DNA from: Allobranchiibius sp. CTAmp26
GTDB taxonomy: Bacteria > Actinomycetota > Actinomycetes > Actinomycetales > Dermatophilaceae
NCBI RefSeq assembly: GCF_017565405.1
Contig: NZ_JAGEKR010000002.1
Coordinates: 25,025-89,024, forward strand
Reading direction: 5' to 3'
DNA length: 64,000 bases
Shown here: positions 18,749 to 27,551 of the stretch, piece by piece
Layout of the letters: the number at the start of each line of letters is the position of its first letter
How positions within the stretch are numbered: the first letter of the stretch is position 1
Position numbers and translations under genes: made by a program
The notes under the pieces: generated by a model
What the model was told of the DNA's origin: nothing
Seen by the model: the letters and a program-made list of their open reading frames with translations, nothing else
Database searches by the model: none

Positions 18749-18961
18749 ATGCGCTGGATCGTCGGTTTCGGGCGGTTCTGCTGGGAATTCGTCATCGGCG
18801 ACGACTGGCTCGTGGCCGCTCTCGTCGTCCTCGGCCTGGACGGGACATATCTGCTTGCGCACGCCACCGCAGCCCCGGCCTGGTGGTTGCTGCCGGCCTT
18901 CGTCCTGGTCGCGCTGCCGGTCAGCATCATCCGGCTGATTCGCCGCACCCCGCGAGGCTGA
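18749..18961 (+). CDS. Small membrane protein
   Basis: A 70-residue protein with two hydrophobic stretches (LVAALVVLGLDGTYLLAHA and WWLLPAFVLVALPVSIIRL) and a basic C-terminal end (RLIRRTPRG). Its ATG starts one base after the COG4280-type stop, so the two are cotranscribed and may form a complex. I do not recognise the family. It converges on the multicopper oxidase gene 27 bases later, with no obvious terminator hairpin. Confidence 0.65.
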   Translation: MRWIVGFGRFCWEFVIGDDWLVAALVVLGLDGTYLLAHATAAPAWWLLPAFVLVALPVSIIRLIRRTPRG

Positions 18962-18988
18962 GCTCACCCTCGCCGCCGCGGATTCCGT

Positions 18989-20554
18989 TCACTGCACGTA
19001 GGAGACGACGGCCATCATCCCGCGGGCTGCGTGGTAGGCGTTGTGACAGTGCGTCAGCCACTGCCCAGGGTTGTCAGCGTCGAAGAAGACGCTGACGGTC
19101 TCCATCGGCTTGACCACGACCGTGTCCTTGCGGGGCCCGGTGGCCCCGACCTGGAAGGTGTGCCCGTGCAGGTGCATCGGATGCCACATCATCGTGCGGT
19201 TCGCGAAATCCAGGCGCACCCGGTGGCCGGCCCGGATATCGACGGCGGACGCGAACGGGTCGGACTCGTCGTACCGGCGGCCGTTGATGCCCCAGTCGTA
19301 CCTCGACATGGAGCCGGTCATCGCGAGCGTGTGCGTCACGTCCGCCTCCTTGGGCGCCAGCCGCACTGAGGGGTCGGCGGCCGTCATCCTCGCCCCGATC
19401 ACCTTCCCGCCCAGTCGGGTCGGCACGCTCGCGGCGGTCGGGCGGCGGCCGCGGCCGGCATCCAGGATCGCGAAAGTCCGGCCGGTCTTCCCTTCCGCCA
19501 GCACCGTCAACGGCACGGGATGATCCGGCACGGTGACCAGCACGTCGAACCGCTCACCCATCCCGAGGACGAGGGCGTCCACCTCCTGGTGCACCACCGG
19601 AAAGCCGTCGGTGTGCGTCACGGTCAGCCGGACCCCCGGAATGCCGACCCGGTACGCGGTGTCACCGGCGGAGTTGATCAGCCGGATGCGGACCCGCTGC
19701 CCGGCCTTGGCCCGGAACACTTCCGGATCCAGCGGGTCCCGACCGTTGACCAGGTGGAGCGGATAGTTCACGTCCCCTCCGTCGCTGCCGAGGAACGGGC
19801 TGGCCGTCGACGAACCGCCGCCACTCATCCCCGACATCCCCGACATCCCGGACCTGCCCGAGCCCGTCGAGCCCATGCCCTTGGACAGCGTGGCCGCCTG
19901 GATCGCCGGCGTGCGACCGTCGATCCCGTCCAGCCAGTCGTCGAGCAGGACCACCCACTCCGCGTCGTAGGGGAGCGGCTCGTGCGGGTCGTCGACGATC
20001 AACGGCCCGTACAGCGCGCGGTCGCGCTGGAGTTCCATGTGCGAGTGGTACCAGTAGGTGCCCGGGTGCGCGGTCTTGAACGTCGCGGTGAACGCCGCAC
20101 CGGGCGCGGTCGCGGCCTGCGTCAGGGCAGGGACGCCGTCCATGTCGTTGCGCAGCGCCAGCCCGTGGAAGTGCATCGAGGTCGCCTCGGGCAGGCCGTT
20201 GTGCTGCGCGACGGCCAGGGTGTCTCCTACCCGGGAGCGCAGCAGCGGGCCGGGCAGTCCCCGGTTGTAGCCCCAGGTCTGCACCGGGGCGCCCCCGATC
20301 CGTGTGCTCATCGCGGTCGCGTTCAGCGCGGCGCCGATCGTGCGCCCACTTCCCGGCCGCCCTGCTTCCGTCCGTCGCACCAGTGGATCCGTGGGGCCGA
20401 CGCGTCTCACAGGGGAGCTCGGGGACGCCGCCGTACGGGTCGTCGCCGCGTCGTTCGAACACGCGCCGACGACGCCCACGCCCGCAGCCGCGGCCAGCGT
20501 GAACAGTGACCGGCGGGTCACGTTCCTTGTCGTCACAGGCTTATTCACGCTCAT
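18989..20554 (-). CDS. Multicopper oxidase, Tat-exported lipoprotein
   Basis: A 521-residue CueO/laccase-type enzyme, probably oxidising Cu(I) outside the cell. A twin-arginine signal (NVTRRSLFT, residues 11-19) leads to a lipobox with Cys32. All four copper motifs are visible: HFHG, WYHSHM, HPMHLHGH and HCHNAYHAARGMM, the last supplying the type 1 copper site. A short Met/Ser-rich insert (SGMSGMSGMSGG) in the middle resembles the methionine-rich copper loops of CueO. A CsoR-type operator lies 2 bases before its ATG, consistent with metal-responsive repression. Confidence 0.93.
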   Translation of the reverse strand: MSVNKPVTTRNVTRRSLFTLAAAAGVGVVGACSNDAATTRTAASPSSPVRRVGPTDPLVRRTEAGRPGSGRTIGAALNATAMSTRIGGAPVQTWGYNRGLPGPLLRSRVGDTLAVAQHNGLPEATSMHFHGLALRNDMDGVPALTQAATAPGAAFTATFKTAHPGTYWYHSHMELQRDRALYGPLIVDDPHEPLPYDAEWVVLLDDWLDGIDGRTPAIQAATLSKGMGSTGSGRSGMSGMSGMSGGGSSTASPFLGSDGGDVNYPLHLVNGRDPLDPEVFRAKAGQRVRIRLINSAGDTAYRVGIPGVRLTVTHTDGFPVVHQEVDALVLGMGERFDVLVTVPDHPVPLTVLAEGKTGRTFAILDAGRGRRPTAASVPTRLGGKVIGARMTAADPSVRLAPKEADVTHTLAMTGSMSRYDWGINGRRYDESDPFASAVDIRAGHRVRLDFANRTMMWHPMHLHGHTFQVGATGPRKDTVVVKPMETVSVFFDADNPGQWLTHCHNAYHAARGMMAVVSYVQ

Positions 20555-20556
20555 AC

Positions 20557-20579
20557 GGTATACCCCTATGGGGTATGCC
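20557..20579. promoter_or_regulatory. CsoR-type operator before the multicopper oxidase
   Basis: The palindrome ATACCCC TA TGGGGTAT with flanking GG/CC spans 20557-20579. This matches the G-tract palindromes bound by the CsoR family. It sits between the oxidase ATG and the upstream CDF gene end, overlapping where a leaderless promoter would be. The CsoR-family protein at 25237-25503 is the obvious candidate. Confidence 0.85.
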
Positions 20580-20594
20580 GGAGAATGGCTCGTC

Positions 20595-21623
20595 TCAGGC
20601 GCGGTGCGAGCCCGCGGGGCTGGTGTGGACGGTCGCAGCCGTCAGCCGGCGTACCTGGGCCACGAGTCGGGTCTCGACGTGGTGTGCCAGGTCGTGCGCC
20701 TCGGCCTGGCTGAGCTCCGGTGCGATCGAGACGTCGACTTCCGTGCGCAGGGTGTGTCCGATCCATCGGATCCGCAACTCACGGACGTCCTCGACGCCCG
20801 GGACGGCAAGGGCGGCCGCGGTGGCGTGGTCGACGAGGTCGGGGTCGACGGCGTCCATCAGCCGGTCGCCGACCTGCCGGATCGCCGAGCGCAGGACGCC
20901 CAGGATGCCGACGGTGATGAGCAGCCCGACGATGGGGTCCGCGGCACGCCAGCCGAGCGCGACTCCGGCGGCGCCCAGGAGCACGGCGAGCGAGGTGAAA
21001 CCGTCGGTGCGAGCGTGCAACCCGTCGGCGACCAGTGCGGCCGAGCCGATCCTGCGCCCGACGCCGATCCGGTAGCGGGCGACGACCTCGTTGCCGGCGA
21101 ACCCGATGATCGCGGCACCGGCGACCGCCCACAGGTGGGTCACCTCCTGGGGATGCAGCAGCCGTCGGATCGCCTCGTACGCCGCCAGCACACTGGAGAG
21201 CGTGATCATCGCGACCACGAACACCCCGGCGAGATCCTCGGCGCGGCCGTAGCCGTAGGTGAAGCGTTTGGTGGCCGCCCTGGTCCCGAGGCGGAAGGCG
21301 ATCAGCAGCGGGACCGCGGTGAGCGCGTCCACGATGTTGTGCAGCGTGTCCCCGAGCAGGGCGACCGAGCCGCTGAGCACGACGATCGCGCCCTGGACGA
21401 GGGCCGTGAGTGCGAGCAGCAGGAACGAGATCACGAGCGCACGCCTGCCTTCGGCATTGGCCTCCAGGGTGTCGTCGATCTGGTCGGCGCTGTCGTGCGC
21501 GTGGGCGCCGAAGACCTCTGAGACGGCATGCCGGATCCGCCCCCATCCCGACCCGTCGTGGTCATGGTCGTGCCGATGCTCATGAGGGCGGTGATCATCG
21601 AGCTGCGGTGATCGTGTGGCCAT
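20595..21623 (-). CDS. Cation diffusion facilitator (zinc/cobalt-type exporter)
   Basis: A 342-residue metal/proton antiporter with six transmembrane helices. The N-terminus is His-rich (HRPHEHRHDHDHDG) and likely binds metal. Helix 2 has the site HNIVDALTAV preceded by LLGDTLHN and helix 5 has ADGLHARTDGF, giving the H/D metal site typical of zinc-type CDFs. The cytoplasmic C-terminal domain starts at DPDLVDHATAAAL. The ATG at 21623 is chosen because the upstream extension has no family match. It is divergent from an ArsR-type repressor with an SmtB/CzrA-like operator between them. Confidence 0.9.
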   Translation of the reverse strand: MATRSPQLDDHRPHEHRHDHDHDGSGWGRIRHAVSEVFGAHAHDSADQIDDTLEANAEGRRALVISFLLLALTALVQGAIVVLSGSVALLGDTLHNIVDALTAVPLLIAFRLGTRAATKRFTYGYGRAEDLAGVFVVAMITLSSVLAAYEAIRRLLHPQEVTHLWAVAGAAIIGFAGNEVVARYRIGVGRRIGSAALVADGLHARTDGFTSLAVLLGAAGVALGWRAADPIVGLLITVGILGVLRSAIRQVGDRLMDAVDPDLVDHATAAALAVPGVEDVRELRIRWIGHTLRTEVDVSIAPELSQAEAHDLAHHVETRLVAQVRRLTAATVHTSPAGSHRA

Positions 21624-21679
21624 CTGTCTCGCTGCTCCCGTTACCGTCGTCGAACCGGCCGTCACGGTATCAGGAATAC

Positions 21680-21695
21680 ATGAACATAAATTCAT
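21680..21695. promoter_or_regulatory. SmtB/CzrA-type operator
   Basis: ATGAACATAAATTCAT is an inverted repeat (ATGAA-N6-TTCAT) that fits the TGAA-N6-TTCA consensus bound by zinc-sensing ArsR proteins. It lies between the divergent CDF exporter and arsR-type genes and should control both. Confidence 0.8.
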
Positions 21696-21720
21696 ACGTT
21701 CCTCGAATATGCTTCGCCCC

Positions 21721-22086
21721 ATGGGTCATGCAGGGGCGCCTCGTGCGTCGGAGGCGGCGGTCGGTCGGCTGAGTGCTTCGACCGCGACGGCCGTCGCGCA
21801 GACCCTGCAGGCCCTCGCGACGCCGTCGCGGCTGCTGATCCTGGACTGCCTGCGCGAGGGCCCGTTGCCGGTGACCGAGCTGGCGGCGGCGGTCGGGATG
21901 GAGCAGTCGGCGTGCTCTCACCAGCTGCGGCTGCTGCGCACGCTCGGACTGGTCGTCAGCACCCGCCAGGGTCGCTCGGTGATCTACGCCCTGTACGACG
22001 GGCACGTGGCCGAGCTGTTGGACCAGGCCCTGGACCACACCGAGCACCTGCGCCTGGGGTTGAGCAACCAGCTCGGCACCGACTGA
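21721..22086 (+). CDS. ArsR/SmtB-family metal-responsive repressor
   Basis: A 121-residue winged-helix protein. The recognition region is LPVTELAAAVGMEQSACSHQLRLLRTLGLV (about 48-77). The C-terminal helix carries YDGHVAELLDQALDHTEHL, with the Asp/His-X-Asp/His pattern of the alpha5 zinc or nickel site found in SmtB, CzrA and NmtR. I start at the ATG at 21721 because TATGCT ends 7 bases before it; an in-frame ATG at 21709 overlaps that hexamer. It probably derepresses the CDF gene on zinc or cobalt excess. Confidence 0.88.
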   Translation: MGHAGAPRASEAAVGRLSASTATAVAQTLQALATPSRLLILDCLREGPLPVTELAAAVGMEQSACSHQLRLLRTLGLVVSTRQGRSVIYALYDGHVAELLDQALDHTEHLRLGLSNQLGTD

Positions 22087-22123
22087 CGGCCGAGACGTCG
22101 CCGCTGACGTCGCCGCTGCCCCC

Positions 22124-24358
22124 CTAGTGGGAGAACCGGACGTTCGGCAGGACCCGGGCCAGCCAGGCGGGGGTATGCCAGGCCGCGCGGCCGGTCAGCC
22201 GCAGGACGACCGGCAGCAGGATGAGCCGGATGCACAGCGCGTCCAGGAAGACCGCGACCGCGAGGATGATGCCCATCTCCTTGGGCGCCAGCGGCCCGGA
22301 CAACGCGAACGTCATGAAGACCGCGACCATGACCCCGGCCGCAGCGACGACCACCCGCCCCGAGGTGCGGAGCGCTTCTCGCATCGCGTGCTGGGGGTCG
22401 CCGGTGGCGTCGTAGTGCTCCCGAGCCGCGGAGAGCAGGAAGAGCGTGTAGTCCATCGCGACCCCGGTGAGCATCGCGCCGAAGAAGAGTGGCGCCCACG
22501 CGTCGACGAACCCCTGGGGTTGGAATCCGAGCAGACCGGACAGGTGGCCGTCAGCGAAGATCAGCTTGCCGACGCCGAACGCCGCGGCGATCGAGGCGAG
22601 GTTGGTGACCGTGCCGACGAACGCGACCAGGGGACTGCCCAGCGCGATGAGCAGGAGCAGGAAGCCGAGCCCGATCAGCAGGCCGAAGACGAGAGGAGTG
22701 CGCGAGGACAGCACCTTCTCCAGGTCGTGGTTCTCCGCGGCGGCACCCCCGATCAGGGTGCCGCGGGGCAGTTCGGTGCGAAGCCGATCGATGGTGGTGC
22801 CGGTGGCCTTCGCGGACGCGTCGGTGGTGGGGACGGTCATCACCATGGTCCATCCGTTGTGCTGGCCCCCGGGCAGTGTCGCCGCGACGCCGGGATCCTT
22901 GGACAGGGCGGCTCGGGTGGCCGTGGCCTCGGTGGTGGGGGTGACGACCTGGAGCATGCCGGGTGCGCCCGGCCCGAACGCCGTGGTGACCTGCTGGTAG
23001 CCGGCGCGCGCGGACTGATCGGCGGGGATGATCGCGATCGAGGGCATCCCGGTGCGCAGCCCCGCGACCGGGGCGGCGAGGATCGCCAGGACCGCCAACG
23101 CCATGGTGCCGGTGGCCCAAGGGTGACGGTGCAGCAGGGCGCCCCAGCGGTGCATCACCAGTTCCATTCCTCGTCGACCGGTGGCGGCGTGACGGGCGGT
23201 GCGGCGGAGAGTGCCGGGCAGTCGTACGCGGCCGGCGTCGATCTTGGTGCCCAGTGTGCCCAGGACGGCGGGTAGCAGGGTGAGCGTGGCAGCCAGGACG
23301 GCGATGACGGCGAGCATGATGCCCAGGGCCATCGAACGGAACGCGGGGCTGGGCACCAGCAGCACGGTGGACAGGGAGACCAGCACGGTGATCCCGGAGA
23401 ATGCGACGGCCTTGCCGGCGGTGCCCATGGTCTCGGCGATCGCGTCGACCGCGGCTTGTCGGTCTCCGGGTGCGGCGGACCGGTGGCGCAGTGCAGATCG
23501 GAACCGTACGACCAGGAACAGGGCGTAGTCGATCCCGAGCGCGAGGGCGAACATCATCGCGAAGTTCAGGGCCCACACGCTGACGGGCGCGATGTGGGTG
23601 GAGATGACCAGCGCGCCGGCGGCGGTGAGCAGCCCGACCATGGTGAGCATCAGTGGCAGTCCGGCGGCCACGAGGCCGCCGAACGCGAGGACCAGGACGA
23701 TCATGGTGACCGGCCAGGACAGGACCTCGGACTTGATCATGGCGGCGTGGTTGACCTTGTTGAAGTCCGACCACAGGGCGCTGTCGCCGGTGAGGTCGAC
23801 CGACACGGTGGGAGTGGCCAGGTGCGCCAGCGGCGCAGTCAGATCGTCCGCGGCGCGGACCATCGTGTTCGCGTCCGCTGCGGCGCCCGCCTGAACGATC
23901 GCCGTCGCGCCGTCGCGCGACAGTGACGACCCCGGTTGCGGGCCGAGGACCGTACTCACCCGTGGGTCGGCCTTGAGCAGCGCCTCGACCTGGGAGACGA
24001 GCTTCTGCGCATGGGGGTCCTTGGCGATCGGCCCGGTGCCGTCGTGGATGACGACCTGCAAGGCAGTCGCACCCATACCGTGGAAGTTGCGCTGGATGAC
24101 CTGGCGCGCTTGGACGGACTGGCTACCGCTGTCCTGCCATCCCGCTCCGGACAGGGCCGACTCGACCTTGGGTGCGAAGGCCCCGAAGAGGGCCAGCGCG
24201 ATCAGCCACAGGACTAGGACCGCGCCGAGGTGCGACCCTGCCCAGGCTCCGAGGCGCGCCAGACCGGTATGACGTCTCTTGTCAGGTTGTTCGCCGTCGG
24301 TGGTAGCGGGGGATGGGGTCGAGTGGTGGGGCGTTGTGGCCCGGCTGATGGAAGTCAC
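22124..24358 (-). CDS. MMPL-family (RND-type) transporter
   Basis: A 744-residue integral membrane protein with two repeats of about six helices and large extracellular loops. The proton-relay region of MMPL proteins shows as FALALGIDYALFLVVRFR in the first half and LTGVAMDYTLFLLSAAREHYDATG in the second. The N-terminus is hydrophilic to about residue 38. It starts at GTG, 33 bases after the Cys-rich mini-gene, so they form an operon downstream of CsoR-type operators. MMPL proteins export lipids or small molecules; here metal or thiol stress export is a guess from context. Confidence 0.9.
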   Translation of the reverse strand: MTSISRATTPHHSTPSPATTDGEQPDKRRHTGLARLGAWAGSHLGAVLVLWLIALALFGAFAPKVESALSGAGWQDSGSQSVQARQVIQRNFHGMGATALQVVIHDGTGPIAKDPHAQKLVSQVEALLKADPRVSTVLGPQPGSSLSRDGATAIVQAGAAADANTMVRAADDLTAPLAHLATPTVSVDLTGDSALWSDFNKVNHAAMIKSEVLSWPVTMIVLVLAFGGLVAAGLPLMLTMVGLLTAAGALVISTHIAPVSVWALNFAMMFALALGIDYALFLVVRFRSALRHRSAAPGDRQAAVDAIAETMGTAGKAVAFSGITVLVSLSTVLLVPSPAFRSMALGIMLAVIAVLAATLTLLPAVLGTLGTKIDAGRVRLPGTLRRTARHAATGRRGMELVMHRWGALLHRHPWATGTMALAVLAILAAPVAGLRTGMPSIAIIPADQSARAGYQQVTTAFGPGAPGMLQVVTPTTEATATRAALSKDPGVAATLPGGQHNGWTMVMTVPTTDASAKATGTTIDRLRTELPRGTLIGGAAAENHDLEKVLSSRTPLVFGLLIGLGFLLLLIALGSPLVAFVGTVTNLASIAAAFGVGKLIFADGHLSGLLGFQPQGFVDAWAPLFFGAMLTGVAMDYTLFLLSAAREHYDATGDPQHAMREALRTSGRVVVAAAGVMVAVFMTFALSGPLAPKEMGIILAVAVFLDALCIRLILLPVVLRLTGRAAWHTPAWLARVLPNVRFSH

Positions 24359-24391
24359 GTCGGTCTCTTTCGCGGTGTGGTCGGGCGTGGG

Positions 24392-24565
24392 TCAGTTGCG
24401 GCCACGGAGCCGGCGCAGGAGGGATACCTGAGGCGCGGTGGCGCCGGCGGGGTGGCCGGGGCAGCGGTCGGCGCGGGGGACGCCGGCCATGACCTGGTCG
24501 ACGTGATGTCCGCAGCCGGCCCAGGTGGTCTTGCCGCAGGCCTTGCAGGTGGCGGGTCGGCACAT
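24392..24565 (-). CDS. 57-residue Cys/His-rich mini-protein
   Basis: A tiny protein that begins MCRPATCKACGKTTWAGCG and goes on with HHVDQVMAGVP, then CPGH. It has five cysteines and three histidines in the first 42 residues, in the order C, C-X2-C, C-X-H-H, C-X2-H, so it very probably binds a metal. AAGGAG lies 7 bases before the ATG. The frame is open further upstream but would run through an operator. I recall similar small proteins in other actinobacteria but no known function. It precedes the MMPL gene in one operon. Confidence 0.8.
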   Translation of the reverse strand: MCRPATCKACGKTTWAGCGHHVDQVMAGVPRADRCPGHPAGATAPQVSLLRRLRGRN

Positions 24566-24596
24566 GAGGAGCTCCTTGTGGGTAACGGGGATGAAT

Positions 24597-24616
24597 CGAT
24601 ACCCTGGGGGGTATCG
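24597..24616. promoter_or_regulatory. CsoR-type operator (minus-strand operon side)
   Basis: CGATACCCTGGGGGGTATCG is a near-perfect palindrome of the CsoR type, 31 bases before the ATG of the Cys-rich gene. It is the closest of three boxes to the minus-strand operon. Confidence 0.85.
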
Positions 24617-24632
24617 AGAGATACAAGAGTAC

Positions 24633-24648
24633 ATACCCCTAGGGGTAT
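24633..24648. promoter_or_regulatory. CsoR-type operator (central)
   Basis: ATACCCCTAGGGGTAT is a perfect 16-bp palindrome, the best match to the CsoR family consensus in the window. Its centre is 34 bp from the centre of the neighbouring box at 24597-24616. It lies in the divergent control region between the Cys-rich/MMPL operon and DUF302-csoR. Confidence 0.88.
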
Positions 24649-24734
24649 TCCATGACGAGGCGGATCTGTCGGTGGTCTACGTCACGCGGCGGGAGTGGGG
24701 GCGGCAGGAATGGTGCGGCCGGCCCCGTCGTTGC

Positions 24735-24750
24735 ATACCCCAGTGGGTAT
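24735..24750. promoter_or_regulatory. CsoR-type operator (DUF302 side)
   Basis: ATACCC CAGT GGGTAT is a palindrome of the same type, 39 bases before the DUF302 ATG, and should control the plus-strand DUF302-csoR operon. The rest of 24649-24789 shows no gene. Confidence 0.82.
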
Positions 24751-24789
24751 TCGACCCACGGCTCCGGCGCGACACGAAAGAGGACTCTC

Positions 24790-25194
24790 ATGAGCTACAC
24801 CCTCAGCACGACCATCGACCGGCCGTTCGGCGACGCGGTCCAGGCGACCCGTGAGGCCCTTGCCGACCAGGGTTTCGGGGTCCTCACCGAGATCGACCTC
24901 GCCGGCACCCTCAAGACCAAGATCGGCGCCGACATCGAGCCGCAGGTCATTCTGGGTGCCTGTCGCCCGCCGCTGGCGTACGCCGCCGTTCAGGCCGAGC
25001 CGTCCATCGGACTTCTCCTGCCGTGCAACGTCGTCGTCCGCTCGATCGACGAGCGGCGAACCGCCGTCGAGGCCATGGATCCGGACGTCATGGTGACCCT
25101 GACGGGTAACGCTCGGCTGGCGGACGTTGCCGCCGACGCTCGTGGCAGGCTCACCCGGGCCCTCGCCTCGTTGACCGGACCCACCGCGTCCTGA
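24790..25194 (+). CDS. DUF302-family protein
   Basis: A 134-residue protein of the DUF302 family, seen from the opening DRPFGDAVQATREALADQGFGVLTEIDL, the central EPQVILGACRPPLAYAAVQAEP and GLLLPCNVVVR. The conserved cysteines in GACRP and LPCNV are typical. DUF302 proteins occur widely beside CsoR-type regulators and thiol or metal stress genes, but no reaction is established that I can name. It starts with AAAGAGGAC just upstream, lacks a signal peptide and is likely cytoplasmic. CsoR follows after 42 bases. Confidence 0.88.
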   Translation: MSYTLSTTIDRPFGDAVQATREALADQGFGVLTEIDLAGTLKTKIGADIEPQVILGACRPPLAYAAVQAEPSIGLLLPCNVVVRSIDERRTAVEAMDPDVMVTLTGNARLADVAADARGRLTRALASLTGPTAS

Positions 25195-25209
25195 CCCATC
25201 AGCCACTGA

Positions 25210-25503
<294 letters not shown>

Positions 25504-25561
25504 CTCCTCGCACACGCGGCGCGCGGGCCGGCGTCGTGACGAGCTCGCCCGGCAGCGGCTA

Positions 25562-26269
25562 CTAGGCCGGAGCGGTCTGCTCTTCCGGCGCGCGCATCTC
25601 GTGGACGCCCACGAAGCGGTAGCCGACGTTGCGCACCGTCCCGATCAGCGACTCGTTGTCCGGGCCGAGCTTCGCGCGCAGCCGGCGGACGTGCACGTCG
25701 ACGGTGCGGGTGCCGCCGAAGTAGTCGTACCCCCACACCTCCTGCAGCAGCTGGGCACGCGTGAAGACTCGGCCGGGATGCTGCGCCAGGTGCTTGAGCA
25801 GCTCGAACTCCTTGTAGGTCAGGTCGAGCGCCCGGGTGCGGATCCGGGCGGAGTACGCGTCCTCGTCGATGGTCAGCTCGCCGGCAGAGATGCGGGTCGG
25901 CTCGTCCTCGGTCTGCGGCGTCGTCCTCGTCATGGCCAGCCGGATCCGGGCCTCCACCTCGGCCGGCCCCGCCGATTCCAGCAGGACGTCGTCCAGCTGC
26001 CACTCGCTGGTGAGCGCCGTCAAACCACCCTCGGTGAAGATGGCGATGAGCGGCGTGGAGAGGCCCGTCGTTCGCAGCACGCGCGTCAGGCCGCGCGCAT
26101 TGGCCAGGTCGCGCCGGGCGTCCAGGAGCACGACATCGCACTCCGGCGGGTCGACCAGCGCCTGCGGTTCGGTGGGGAGCACACGCACCCGGTGGCCGAG
26201 CAGACCGAGGGCCGGAAGCACCTCGACACTCGCGCCGCGAGCGTCGGTGAGGAGCAACAGGCGTGCCAT
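25562..26269 (-). CDS. glnR: Nitrogen-regulator GlnR-type orphan response regulator
   Basis: A 235-residue OmpR-family regulator. The N-terminal receiver-like domain ([20 protein letters not shown], then [12 protein letters not shown]) and [20 protein letters not shown] match actinobacterial GlnR, the master regulator of ammonium assimilation. The winged helix spans about 130-225 with [18 protein letters not shown] and [18 protein letters not shown]. No kinase is adjacent, as expected for GlnR. The ATG at 26269 is chosen because the minus-strand hexamer TATTCT ends 8 bases before it. Confidence 0.85.
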   Translation of the reverse strand: MARLLLLTDARGASVEVLPALGLLGHRVRVLPTEPQALVDPPECDVVLLDARRDLANARGLTRVLRTTGLSTPLIAIFTEGGLTALTSEWQLDDVLLESAGPAEVEARIRLAMTRTTPQTEDEPTRISAGELTIDEDAYSARIRTRALDLTYKEFELLKHLAQHPGRVFTRAQLLQEVWGYDYFGGTRTVDVHVRRLRAKLGPDNESLIGTVRNVGYRFVGVHEMRAPEEQTAPA

Positions 26270-26401
26270 GCTGCTCAAGAATACGATGCCGCAGGCAGGG
26301 CGACGGGCCGGAACGGCCGGGCGTGACGCGTGCCACACCGCGCGGAGGCGGCTCGGGGCGTGGGATCCTGGCCGAACGACCAGGAGGGGTCAGGAGGGGA
26401 C

Positions 26402-26641
26402 ATGGTGCAGATCGTCGTGCGGTACTGGGCCGGCGCGCAGGCCGCCGCCGGCACCGCGACCGAGCAGTTGGAGGGCCTGACCGTGGGCGACGTGGTCGAC
26501 TCGGCCACCGAGCGGCACCCCGAGCTGCGCCCGGTCTTCGCGCTCGCCGCGCTCTTGATGAACGGTCGTCGGGTCGACGCGGAAGTCCCGTTGGTCGACG
26601 GCGCGACCCTCGAGGTGTTGCCGCCGTTCGCCGGCGGCTGA
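26402..26641 (+). CDS. MoaD/ThiS-family ubiquitin-like sulfur carrier
   Basis: A 79-residue beta-grasp protein ending in the diagnostic Gly-Gly (LPPFAGG), which is adenylated and thiocarboxylated to donate sulfur, in molybdopterin or other cofactor synthesis. ALLMNGRRVDAEVPLVDGATLEVLPPF is the typical C-terminal half. A strong AGGAGGGG lies just before the ATG, which settles the start. No molybdopterin or thiamine genes are adjacent, so the acceptor pathway is unknown; the position beside glnR is shared with other actinobacteria as far as I recall. Confidence 0.85.
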   Translation: MVQIVVRYWAGAQAAAGTATEQLEGLTVGDVVDSATERHPELRPVFALAALLMNGRRVDAEVPLVDGATLEVLPPFAGG

Positions 26642-26732
26642 CATCGTCCGCGGCGCCCTCTGCAGGCGCCCCGACCCGCCTGCTTGCGCCACGCGGCGCG
26701 CTCATCGCCGAGGTGATGGCAGGATTCGGGTC

Positions 26733-27551
26733 GTGCCCGAGGGAAGCGAGACCGCCGCCGAACAGGTCGACGCATCCGCGACGCAGGCGAGGAGCGGCTC
26801 CGCGTCCCCGCTGCTGGCGGGGGTCGGCGCGGTCGTGCTCGCCGTCCTTCTGGTCGTCTGCGTGTACGCCGGGTCTGTCGCACTCGCCGCCGCCTACCTG
26901 TTGAGTGCCCTGGTAGTCGCGGTCGGCTGGCCGATGCTGCTCGGCCTGCAGCGCGAGCGGTCCAGTGCGCTCGTACTGGGGATCGGCGCGGTCTCGATGG
27001 CCATCATCGTGGGTTGGGCCGACACCGCCGACGGGATCCGCTGGGTCACCGCGGCACTGGCCATCTCCCTGGCGCTGGTCTTCCTGCAGTCGCTGGTGAG
27101 TCGGGGTGAGCGCGAGCGGGTCGTCATCTCCCTCGCGGTGATGAGCCTCGGCCTCGGAGCGCTCGCCAGCGGTGCGTTCCTGGCGGACGCGGCGCTGCGC
27201 GTGCACGGCCGGGAGGCGGTCGTCGCCGCCCTGGCCGGGGCCGCGCTCGGTACGGCGCTGGATGCCGTGCTGCACGGGCGAGGTCGGCTGTCCGAGGCGA
27301 CCCTGCCGGTCTCACTGCTGCTGGGGATCGGCGCCGGACTCATCGCGGCGGGCATCGCCGGTGTCCCGTGGAACGCGCCGCTCGTCGCGGGTCTGCTCGG
27401 CGCCGCGGTGTCTCACGCGTTCCGCACGATCCTGCGCGGGCCGGCGCGTACGGGTGGGCCGCAGGCTCAGCTCGCGCTGGGAGCGGCGACCGTGCTGTTC
27501 GTCGGTGTGCTGCCGACCGCGGCGGTCTGGATCTTCTCCCGGATCAGTTGA
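26733..27551 (+). CDS. Multi-pass membrane protein of unknown function
   Basis: A 272-residue protein with a hydrophilic N-terminus of about 25 residues and roughly eight hydrophobic helices, starting with LLAGVGAVVLAVLLVVCVYAG. No catalytic motif is seen. Charged loops are short (LQRERSS, SRGERERV, HGRGRLSE). The start is GTG, 7 bases after a CAGGAT hexamer. Its stop overlaps the convergent nitrobindin gene by 8 bases. It follows the MoaD-like gene at 91 bases and might be in the same transcript. Confidence 0.7.
   Translation: MPEGSETAAEQVDASATQARSGSASPLLAGVGAVVLAVLLVVCVYAGSVALAAAYLLSALVVAVGWPMLLGLQRERSSALVLGIGAVSMAIIVGWADTADGIRWVTAALAISLALVFLQSLVSRGERERVVISLAVMSLGLGALASGAFLADAALRVHGREAVVAALAGAALGTALDAVLHGRGRLSEATLPVSLLLGIGAGLIAAGIAGVPWNAPLVAGLLGAAVSHAFRTILRGPARTGGPQAQLALGAATVLFVGVLPTAAVWIFSRIS

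Noticed and set aside
22091..22112. Direct repeat of GACGTCGCCGCT after arsR
   Set aside because: Only two short units without pairing; no function can be argued.
26270..27275. Upstream extension of the minus-strand frame at 25.5-27.3 kb
   Set aside because: It runs antisense through the MoaD-like and membrane genes and is Arg/Pro-rich noise; GlnR is read in a different frame and starts at 26269.
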